Position numbers and translations under genes: made by a program. Positions 39,878-47,869 of a stretch of 47,869 bases of DNA are shown here, in pieces; position 1 is the stretch's first letter; each line of letters starts with the position of its first letter. The stretch spans positions 1-47,869 of the forward strand of contig CANFQC010000015.1 of NCBI GenBank assembly GCA_947449035.1, read 5' to 3'. This DNA comes from Actinomycetota bacterium. Its GTDB lineage: Bacteria > Actinomycetota > Actinomycetes > S36-B12. The notes beneath the pieces were generated by a model. It did no database searches, was not told the origin of the DNA, and worked only from the letters and a program-made list of their open reading frames with translations.

Positions 39878-41664
39878 GCCCGGTCAGAGCACTGTGGAAG
39901 GCGATGTCAGCGCAACGTTCTGAACTCGCGATCGCGGCCCTCATCGGATTCCTCGCATCGGCCTGCGCCATCGCGCTACTCGGGACCTCAGCGTGGTTGA
40001 TCTCCCGAGCTGCGGACATGCCTCCGGTTCTCACCCTGAGCGTCGCCGCGGTCATGGTGCGAGCCTTCGCACTGGGTCGCGCAGTGTTCCGTTACCTGGA
40101 GCGTTTGCTCGGGCACGACGCTGCCTTCCGCGGTCTCTCGCAACTTCGAGTGAGCCTGTACGCAAGTCTCGAGGCCATTACCCCGAATGGACTTGCACGA
40201 TTCACTCGAGGTGATCTCCTTGCGCGCCTCGGTGCCGACGTCGACACCGCAGTGGATCTGCCGTTGCGCATCGTGCTGCCTTGGGCGCAGGCAATCCTCG
40301 TGTCGATCGGGACGATCGCCTTCCTCGTCTGGCTCCTGCCGGCGGCCGGTGTCGTAATCGGCATCATCGTCCTGCTTGCCCTGACCCTCATGCCCTGGCT
40401 TGTCGGTCGTACGGCGGCGCAGGCGGAGGCCCGACTCGCACCGGGCAAGGCAGCGTTGGCGAATGCTGCTCTCACGTCGCTGAGCGCCTCGCCTGACCTG
40501 CTGATGCTTGGTGCCGATGGGCGAGCGTTAGCAGCGTTGCGAAGTCATGACGACAAGGTCACTGTTCTCGGACGACGCGAATCATTCGCTCTCGGTCTGA
40601 GCGGAGGCACGGGCACGTTACTTCAGGGTCTCGCCATCATCGCGGCACTCGTCATAGCAATTCCGGCAGTAGTCGATGGCCGTCTCCCCTCTGTCATGCT
40701 CGCCGTGGCCGCGCTACTGCCGCTCGCTCTCTTCGATGTGCTGGCAACCCTCCCGGGTTCAGCGCTCTCCTTTCACCGACTTCGCGGTGCTGCCGCTCGC
40801 CTGGATGAGATCCATGCAGCATCGGTAGATGATGGCGCATCGCCGCTGGTCCAACCAGGTGCGTTCACCGGCCTGGTGGTCGACAACGTGCGGGCTCGAT
40901 GGTCCGGAGCACAATCGGACGCCCTAGCCGGTGTGTCGATTCGTATCACTCCAGGTGAACGCATTGCGATCGTCGGCCCCAGTGGCTCAGGCAAGTCAAC
41001 CCTGGCCACTGTGCTCATGGGATTCCTCAACTACCAGGGCGGCGCAGTCATCTGTGGTCACGAGATTCGTGCGATTGGCGGTGACGAACTGCGCGAGCGC
41101 GTAGGACTCATGGAGCAGAGTTCGCACATCTTCGACACGACCATTGCAGCGAATCTGCGACTCGGCCGTCTGGGCTCATCGGATGACGAAATCTGGACAG
41201 CACTGGAAGAAGCACAGCTCGCTGATTGGGTGCGCACCTTGCCCCTCGGAATCGAGACGGAGGTCGGGTCATTTGGCACCAGGCTTTCGGGTGGTCAGCA
41301 GCAGCGACTCGCCCTGGCACGGCTGCTGCTCGCGCAACGTGACCTCGTGATCCTCGACGAACCGACGGAGCATCTGGATGCGCAGACTGCTGAGCAGCTC
41401 GACCGCACATTGATCTCCGCCACGGCCTCGCGTACGGCCATCTTGATCACTCACCGACTCATCGGTCTTGAATCAACAGATCGAATTTACGTGCTCGATC
41501 ATGGCCGGGTTGTCGAGCACGGCACGCATGATGAACTGATGAGCGGCACCGGCTGGTACGCCACGAACCGGCGCCGTCAGGCAGAGCAGCGCAGCATGGC
41601 GGAATTGATTGACCGTCTTCCCGCTGGAATTGGTGTTGATGTGCCGCCTCTCGCGAGAGGATGA
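39874..41664 (+). CDS. cydC: CydC, ABC exporter subunit for cytochrome bd assembly
   Basis: 596 residues, partner of CydD. Membrane domain (about 15-300) with SAWLISRAADMPPVL typical of CydC; ATPase domain with GPSGSGKST, LSGGQQQR and LVILDEPTEHLD. The end extends about 40 residues past the ATPase fold. Only 3 bases separate its stop from the sensor kinase start, so kinase and transporter are co-translated. Confidence 0.93.
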   Translation: MSPVRALWKAMSAQRSELAIAALIGFLASACAIALLGTSAWLISRAADMPPVLTLSVAAVMVRAFALGRAVFRYLERLLGHDAAFRGLSQLRVSLYASLEAITPNGLARFTRGDLLARLGADVDTAVDLPLRIVLPWAQAILVSIGTIAFLVWLLPAAGVVIGIIVLLALTLMPWLVGRTAAQAEARLAPGKAALANAALTSLSASPDLLMLGADGRALAALRSHDDKVTVLGRRESFALGLSGGTGTLLQGLAIIAALVIAIPAVVDGRLPSVMLAVAALLPLALFDVLATLPGSALSFHRLRGAAARLDEIHAASVDDGASPLVQPGAFTGLVVDNVRARWSGAQSDALAGVSIRITPGERIAIVGPSGSGKSTLATVLMGFLNYQGGAVICGHEIRAIGGDELRERVGLMEQSSHIFDTTIAANLRLGRLGSSDDEIWTALEEAQLADWVRTLPLGIETEVGSFGTRLSGGQQQRLALARLLLAQRDLVILDEPTEHLDAQTAEQLDRTLISATASRTAILITHRLIGLESTDRIYVLDHGRVVEHGTHDELMSGTGWYATNRRRQAEQRSMAELIDRLPAGIGVDVPPLARG

Positions 41665-43368
<1,704 letters not shown>

Positions 43369-43381
43369 GAGTGCGTGGCTA

Positions 43382-43924
43382 CTAGCCGACTGGCTGCATG
43401 CGCTGTGCGATCTTGACCAGCTCGTTACCGCTGATGGCATGACCCTTCAGTGTTTCGATCCAGATCTGAGTGCCGCGCGGGTAAGGGTTAACCGCCGGGA
43501 AGATCACTGTGAGGTGCCCGCCCCACTTGGCGACATCCTTCAATGAGCAGCCATTTCCGGGCGGCGGACAGTAGGCCTGAACGGTTGCCTTGGCACCCTT
43601 GATGGTGGCCGTGTAGACGGTCGGCCCATTGCCGATGTCGCGGCAGATCGGATTGCCCTCAGTCACGGAGAACTGACGACCCTTGCTCGTGCCGTAATTG
43701 GTAATGAGTGCCTGCTCGGCATCGCAGTAGGCGTCCGGGATCATGTCACCGGTCGACTTCAGCTTGAGCCCGTTGGTGTACGTCGGCTGGTACACGGTGT
43801 ACGAGACGCCTACTTGATGATCGGCGTAAGGGTTACCGGAGCCCATAGCTTGGGCAGGACCAGCCGCGAGTGCGGTGAGTCCGAGGCCAGCGACGGCAGC
43901 AAGTGCGAGAACGCTCTTCTTCAT
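43382..43924 (-). CDS. Secreted protein of unknown function, coupled to the DosR-like gene
   Basis: 180 residues. Signal peptide (about 1-26) ending GPAQA, then a mature domain of about 150 residues with four Cys (Cys68, Cys94, and CPPPGNGC at about 119-126) that could form two disulfides. GAGGAG, which overlaps the regulator's stop, precedes the ATG by 4 bases, so the two genes are translationally coupled. I do not recognise the family. It may be an output or an accessory of the gas-sensing module. Confidence 0.75.
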   Translation of the reverse strand: MKKSVLALAAVAGLGLTALAAGPAQAMGSGNPYADHQVGVSYTVYQPTYTNGLKLKSTGDMIPDAYCDAEQALITNYGTSKGRQFSVTEGNPICRDIGNGPTVYTATIKGAKATVQAYCPPPGNGCSLKDVAKWGGHLTVIFPAVNPYPRGTQIWIETLKGHAISGNELVKIAQRMQPVG

Positions 43925-43932
43925 GATGCTCC

Positions 43933-44589
43933 TCAGTTGCGGTGTTCCGACTCGACGACCATCCGGGCGGCGAGGGCTGCTGCTTGGGTACGACGTTGCA
44001 TACCGAGCTTGGCCAGCATGCTCGATACATAATTCTTGACCGTCTTCTCGGCAAGATGCATGGTTTCGCCGATCTGGCGGTTAGTCAGACCCTCGCCAAT
44101 GAGTTCGAGAATTCGTCGCTCCTGATCGGACAGACCCTCTAATCGATCATCGTGCTGCTCCCCTTGACGGAGACGATCGAGAACGCGCTGGGTGGCTGCG
44201 GGATCGAGTAGTGACTTGCCTGCGGCAACCTGGCGTACGGCATCGACGAGATCGTTACCGCGGATGTCCTTGAGCACGTAGCCCGAGGCGCCAGCCATGA
44301 TGGCGTCGAAGAGCGCCTCGTCGTCGGCGTATGAAGTGAGCATCAGGCACTTGATATCCGGAAGTGCGGATCGGATATCGCGACACACCTCGACGCCCGT
44401 GCCATCAGGGAGGCGAACATCGAGTACCGCGACATCAGGGCGAGCGGCCGGAATGCGAGTCAGGGCCTCCGCCTTGGAGCCGGCTTCACCGACGACGATC
44501 ATGCCCTTCTCCATGCCGATGAGGTCTGCAATTCCTCGGCGCACGACCTCATGGTCGTCGAGGAGGAAAACGCGGATGTCTTCGGTCAT
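43933..44589 (-). CDS. DosR/DevR-like NarL-family response regulator
   Basis: 218 residues. The receiver domain (1-120) has the acidic pocket DD at 11-12, the phospho-accepting Asp57 (VLDVRL), Thr/Ser in LTSYAD and Lys in YVLKDI. The LuxR-type helix-turn-helix (about 150-215) contains [23 protein letters not shown] and [16 protein letters not shown], very like DosR. It probably binds the palindrome before cydA after phosphorylation by the kinase encoded convergently. It sits between the MDMPI-like and secreted protein genes, 14 and 8 bases apart, in one operon. Confidence 0.93.
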   Translation of the reverse strand: MTEDIRVFLLDDHEVVRRGIADLIGMEKGMIVVGEAGSKAEALTRIPAARPDVAVLDVRLPDGTGVEVCRDIRSALPDIKCLMLTSYADDEALFDAIMAGASGYVLKDIRGNDLVDAVRQVAAGKSLLDPAATQRVLDRLRQGEQHDDRLEGLSDQERRILELIGEGLTNRQIGETMHLAEKTVKNYVSSMLAKLGMQRRTQAAALAARMVVESEHRN

Positions 44590-44603
44590 AGATTGATTGT
44601 GCC

Positions 44604-45383
44604 TCAGGGAGTCGTGGCAATGCTGGACAGAAGGCGCTCAGCGAGGTCAAAGTTTCCGTCGATGCGCACGTTTTCCCGCCAAGAAAGGTCATCGCTGCTG
44701 ACCCGGCCGCAGGCGCGCGCGAAGAATTGGGGCCAGGTCATGGTGATGACGGTCGGTGTCGGTGATTCACCAAGAACGATCGTCTCGCCGATGTCCGATA
44801 GCGCGATGTGCACGGAATCCAGCGGGCCGATCTCGAGTTGAGTCCAGGCGTGCTCCGCACCGTCAATCAGCTGACCACGGGTGACGCGTCCGGCGGCGGA
44901 GTCCCAGCCCTCATCGATGCCAAGTGCCATGCGCATGTCTTGCAGATGCACCCAGGAGTCGAGGATGCGACGACCCAACTGACGACCGATCGGAGTCTCC
45001 TTGCCGAAGAAGCCCGGGACAAGAGCATCGAGTTCATGCGGACCGGCGTCGATCTGTGCCATGCGGCGCTCGGTGGTCTCGCGCAGCTCGGCGATGACAT
45101 CAGCCTGCGCATGGCTCCTGCGGGCATCGACGCCGATCTCGGTGAAGCGACTCAGATCGCGATCCACCCAGGGCAATGAATCCCAGTCAGGCTCATGGTC
45201 GGGTCGGGGGTCGCCGAGCAGGTACTGCTCGATATCGATGAGGTGAGCGACCATGTCGGCAACTGTCCAGCCAGTGCAGGCGGTTGCTGTTGACCATTGC
45301 TCTGCGGTCAGGCCGTCGCCGAGGTCAGCTGCATCGTCCAGCACTCCGCGGTCAATGGCCACGAGTTCATCGAAAGTCGTCAT
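44604..45383 (-). CDS. Maleylpyruvate isomerase/DinB-like mycothiol-dependent protein
   Basis: 259 residues. The N-terminal four-helix DinB/MDMPI fold has [29 protein letters not shown] with His in [10 protein letters not shown], and a second His/Asp set in [14 protein letters not shown], likely metal ligands. The C-terminal part (about 170-259) resembles the MDMPI C-terminal domain. Such proteins conjugate or isomerise substrates with mycothiol; the substrate is unknown. I chose the ATG at 45381-45383, with TACTCT 6 bases upstream; the longer open frame runs over the divergent amidase gene. It leads the operon with the regulator. Confidence 0.85.
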   Translation of the reverse strand: MTTFDELVAIDRGVLDDAADLGDGLTAEQWSTATACTGWTVADMVAHLIDIEQYLLGDPRPDHEPDWDSLPWVDRDLSRFTEIGVDARRSHAQADVIAELRETTERRMAQIDAGPHELDALVPGFFGKETPIGRQLGRRILDSWVHLQDMRMALGIDEGWDSAAGRVTRGQLIDGAEHAWTQLEIGPLDSVHIALSDIGETIVLGESPTPTVITMTWPQFFARACGRVSSDDLSWRENVRIDGNFDLAERLLSSIATTP

Positions 45384-45389
45384 GCCCTC

Positions 45390-45411
45390 AGAGTAGTTCG
45401 CGTCGTAGGCT
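45390..45411. promoter_or_regulatory. Divergent leaderless promoter pair in a 34-base spacer
   Basis: Minus strand: TACTCT (45390-45395), 6 bases before the ATG at 45383. Plus strand: TAGGCT (45406-45411), 6 bases before the ATG at 45418. Each -35 region would overlap the other promoter, so the two probably compete for polymerase. Confidence 0.5.
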
Positions 45412-45417
45412 CCTCGT

Positions 45418-46221
45418 ATGGCAACACGAGTGGCACTCATCCAGTTGCGCTGTGACTCGGCTGAGTCGCCAAGCGAGCGGATTGATCGTGCGTTCGCGAT
45501 GGTGCGCGAGGCTGCACCTCGAGCCGATCTCGTCGTACTTCCTGAGCTCTGGGCAACGTGCGCCTTTGACCTGCCCGCAGCTCGCGAGGGAGCACAGTCA
45601 ATAGATGGCTCCCTTGTTACCGGGCTGTCCGAGCTGGCTCGCGAACTCGGTATCTGGATCCACGGCGGTTCATTTTCCGAGCTCGTCGACGATGTGACTC
45701 GCCACAACACGTCAGTTCTCTTTGACCCACAAGGTGCTCGCGTAACGACCTATCGCAAGGTCCATCTCTTCGGCTTTGCCGAGGGTGAGCGCACGGTGAT
45801 GACAGGCGGTGAACAGTTGGTCATTGCCGAAACGCCATTGGGCACTACCGGCTTAGCCACCTGTTACGACCTACGTTTCCCAGAGCTCTTTCGCGCGCTG
45901 ACAGAAGCGGGCGCAACCGCTTTTCTCGTGTCATCCGGCTGGCCCCTATCGCGAATCGAGCACTGGGATGTTCTGACGCGTGCTCGTGCCATCGAGGATC
46001 AAGCCTGGGTCATTGCGTGTAATGAGGTGGGCACTCAAGGTGCTGATGGCGTGGTACTCGGTGGTCACTCGGTCGTCATTGATCCGCGTGGGGTCGTGAT
46101 CGCGCAAGCTGGTGACGTTGAGGAGATCCTGTACGCGGAGATTGATCCCGATGAACCTGGCCGCTGGCGCGCAGCATTCCCGGCACTGGGCGATATTCGA
46201 ATCGGTGTCGAGCTCGCTTAA
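45418..46221 (+). CDS. Carbon-nitrogen hydrolase (nitrilase superfamily amidase)
   Basis: 267 residues with the catalytic triad of the superfamily: Glu43 (LPELW), Lys114 (YRKVHLF) and Cys149 (TCYDLRFPE). Such enzymes hydrolyse amides, often damaged metabolites such as deaminated glutathione or omega-amides of keto acids; the substrate is not set by sequence. Cytoplasmic. It is divergent from the MDMPI-like gene and its stop overlaps the convergent YkuD gene by 4 bases. Confidence 0.93.
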   Translation: MATRVALIQLRCDSAESPSERIDRAFAMVREAAPRADLVVLPELWATCAFDLPAAREGAQSIDGSLVTGLSELARELGIWIHGGSFSELVDDVTRHNTSVLFDPQGARVTTYRKVHLFGFAEGERTVMTGGEQLVIAETPLGTTGLATCYDLRFPELFRALTEAGATAFLVSSGWPLSRIEHWDVLTRARAIEDQAWVIACNEVGTQGADGVVLGGHSVVIDPRGVVIAQAGDVEEILYAEIDPDEPGRWRAAFPALGDIRIGVELA

Positions 46222-47000
46222 CCGAGCGAAAGCGCCTGTGTACTGCCAATGACGATCACAGGTCGTTTCGTGATGTCCAGCCAGTCCATGATGTGCCGCA
46301 TTGCCGTCTCATTGATCGAGATGCATCCGGCGGTAGGTACACCTTTCGATACATGCAGGAAGATCCCGCCGCCTGCGCGGGTATTGGCGGGAACAGTCGA
46401 ATGTCGTACTCCTCGTTTATCGACCGTGATCGCGCCTCTCGGTGCGTTGTAGTCGAGAACGGCGACGTAGTCATACTGCCGGCCGAGCTTCCAAAGGTGC
46501 TCGACGTATCGCCCGTACGAACTCCAGTTCACTGGCGCCGACTGGAAGAGGTTGTAGGTGCTGGGCACGCGCGGGTTGTAGGTCCAGGCATCATTCGTAT
46601 CGATGTGCACGTAGGGAAGCGTTGTGCCCGGATTCGGCTTTCGCCCGAATGCTGACGTGATCGCGAACGTGCCGGCGGGGGTCGTGTTGGTGTCCTGACG
46701 GCGTTGCGCCCCCGCGACAATTCCACGAGCACCCACGAATGCCGGGATATCCGTGTCGATCGCGGTCCAGTGCCCGTCGGCTGACTTCTCGTATGCACTG
46801 AGGCGTGCCCGCGTGGAATGAAAATCTGTGCTGGTCACGACAATGACTTGCTCCGCGGATGCTGCACCGGGCAATTCGCCAGGTGTGGCGGCTGAAGCGG
46901 TGGGTGCGAGAGTGAGCACCGCGATGGCACTCGCAAGCGCCACGGCACCTCTAGCGAGTGTCACGCTCGGCCAGACGCGCCAGTCGATCGTTGTATGCAT
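46218..47000 (-). CDS. Secreted YkuD-family L,D-transpeptidase-like protein
   Basis: 260 residues. The signal peptide (hydrophobic about 17-33) ends TASA. The catalytic motif is His216 (FLHVSKG) with GCISI (Cys226), the HxnGC pattern of YkuD enzymes, which make 3-3 cross-links or trim peptidoglycan. The conserved AGTFAITSAFG precedes it. Start uncertain: ATG at 47000, ATG at 47012, or a GTG at the thirteenth codon after 47000 that directly precedes the signal peptide; all overlap the end of ctaG, so it is coupled to that gene. Confidence 0.85.
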   Translation of the reverse strand: MHTTIDWRVWPSVTLARGAVALASAIAVLTLAPTASAATPGELPGAASAEQVIVVTSTDFHSTRARLSAYEKSADGHWTAIDTDIPAFVGARGIVAGAQRRQDTNTTPAGTFAITSAFGRKPNPGTTLPYVHIDTNDAWTYNPRVPSTYNLFQSAPVNWSSYGRYVEHLWKLGRQYDYVAVLDYNAPRGAITVDKRGVRHSTVPANTRAGGGIFLHVSKGVPTAGCISINETAMRHIMDWLDITKRPVIVIGSTQALSLG

Positions 47001-47869
47001 TGAGCTCGGCATCTCCGTCGCGATCGGCCTGACGATCCTTGCGCTTGGCCTCGCGATCGTCACTGCGTGACCATTGGAAGGCAATGGCAAGCAGCACGAT
47101 CATGCTCGGAATCTCGGCGATGCCCCACGCCACCTGCCCGCCGTTCAATGAATCAGCAAGTGGATCGGTGATCCATTCGGGTCTCACGATGCCGTACCAC
47201 TCGGCAGCGATCGGGGTCGTGCCCATCATCAAGATGACGGCGAAGAAGGCATGCACGGACATCGACAACAAGAGCAGCATCAATCGGCCCCAGTACGGCA
47301 GCGGCCTCGGACGCGGATCGATGCCGATGATCACCCAGTAGAAGAGGTAACCCGAGAACAGGAAGTGCAGTTGCATGACGATGTGGCCAACATGGCTGCC
47401 CATCAGCCAGCCGAAAGCCGGCGTCAGATAGAGGCCATACAGGCCGAGCACGTACACGATGAAGACATAGAACGGGTTGGTCAGGATGCGTGTGACCCAG
47501 CTGTGCAGGAACCACATCAGCCATTCGCGTGGACCGCGCTCGGGACCAGTGGAGGGCTTGAGTGCGCGCAAGGCAAGAGTTGCGGGCGCACCCATGACCA
47601 GGAGGATCGGTGCCAGCATGGTGAGCACCATGTGCTGCAGCATGTGCATACCCACACTGACATTCGCATACATCGAGACACCACCGTTGGTGCACCACAG
47701 CACGACGATGAGGCCAAGGAACCAGCTGATCGAGCGCCCGATGGGCCACGCATCGTGACGCTTGCGCATCCGAATGATGCCGCCGAGGTAGAGCGCTCCG
47801 GCGATGAGTACGAACGCGAAGAAGAAGGGCTCGAGGTGGAAACCTCCGAGCACTGATGATGCGGTCGGA
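46951..47869 (-). CDS. ctaG: CtaG-type cytochrome oxidase assembly membrane protein (5' end outside the window)
   Basis: At least 300 residues, with about seven membrane helices and a charged C-terminal tail (KRKDRQADRDGDAELNAY). CaaD/CtaG family features: His-rich helices GMHMLQHMVLTMLAPILLVMGAP (split over one helix), HVGHIVMQLHFLFSGYLFYW and LLSMSVHAFF. The family helps put copper into cytochrome c oxidase. The frame stays open to the window edge (PTASS before a possible GTG at 47853) and no ribosome site precedes that GTG, so the gene probably begins upstream, perhaps fused to a CopD domain as in many actinobacteria. Confidence 0.88.
   Translation of the reverse strand, partial: PTASSVLGGFHLEPFFFAFVLIAGALYLGGIIRMRKRHDAWPIGRSISWFLGLIVVLWCTNGGVSMYANVSVGMHMLQHMVLTMLAPILLVMGAPATLALRALKPSTGPERGPREWLMWFLHSWVTRILTNPFYVFIVYVLGLYGLYLTPAFGWLMGSHVGHIVMQLHFLFSGYLFYWVIIGIDPRPRPLPYWGRLMLLLLSMSVHAFFAVILMMGTTPIAAEWYGIVRPEWITDPLADSLNGGQVAWGIAEIPSMIVLLAIAFQWSRSDDREAKRKDRQADRDGDAELNAYNDRLARLAERDTR

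Noticed and set aside
38210-41664. cydDC as the exporter of the RiPP peptides
   Set aside because: Both proteins lack a C39 peptidase domain and match CydD/CydC, coupled to the bd oxidase genes.

Overview
The window is chromosomal DNA of a GC-rich actinobacterium (Actinomycetia). The evidence is a mycothiol-type DinB/MDMPI enzyme, an inositol-1-phosphate synthase next to a PadR regulator, FemX, a DosS/DosR-like pair, and a gene order familiar from Streptomyces and mycobacteria: trxA-trxB-anti-sigma-sigM-pseudokinase-murJ-DUF6049-NUDIX / CCA-transferase, then ino1-padR / DUF5318-ponA-GT87 and rpsF-ssb-rpsR-rplI-dnaB. I cannot name the genus. There are no tRNA or rRNA genes, CRISPR arrays or insertion sequences. 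Coding density is very high and no gene-free gap exceeds 300 bases.

Layout. (1) 1-6760, minus strand: an envelope and redox operon running NUDIX, DUF6049-like stub, MurJ, a separate MviN-type pseudokinase, SigM, a membrane anti-sigma-like protein, TrxB and TrxA. A SigR-type promoter (GGAAT-N18-GTT) lies just before trxB. (2) 6858-12128: CCA-adding enzyme, a 32-bp tandem repeat, a membrane protein, ino1, padR and DUF5318. (3) 12176-18847: class A PBP, GT87 glycosyltransferase, an alanine-racemase-like protein lacking the usual catalytic Tyr motif, FemX and exonuclease III. (4) 18878-19557: a VapBC module. (5) 19778-26182: an S6:S18-type leader, rpsF-ssb-rpsR-rplI, small DUF4190/DUF805 membrane proteins, a low-MW phosphatase, and dnaB. 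The dnaB gene carries a 412-residue intein with the class 3 signature (Ala1, W-C-T) and a Cys-rich insertion in its LAGLIDADG domain; DnaA-box-like sites lie upstream. (6) 26188-28381: a ferric-reductase-like membrane protein, a small anchored protein, and three tandem NHLP-type RiPP precursor genes with near-identical 83-residue leaders ending in GG and divergent short cores. (7) 28554-35447: P-loop kinase, lipoprotein, membrane protein, serine hydrolase, class III aminotransferase, secreted glycoside hydrolase and SpoIIE-type phosphatase. (8) 35511-45383: cydABDC with a DosS-like haem-GAF kinase, a Dos-box-like palindrome before cydA, and a DosR-like regulator on the opposite strand. (9) 45418-47869: nitrilase-family amidase, YkuD-family L,D-transpeptidase and CtaG.

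The best candidate for an undescribed system is the trio of orphan RiPP precursors (27288-28381). The leaders are nearly invariant. The cores share only an aromatic-x-[V/F]-G-[C/D] kernel and a Pro-rich tail. No maturation enzyme lies in the window, so modification in trans is predicted.

A second theme is translation initiation. Many genes without a Shine-Dalgarno sequence have a TAnnnT hexamer exactly 6 (once 7) bases before ATG/GTG, which indicates widespread leaderless mRNAs. I used this to choose several starts.
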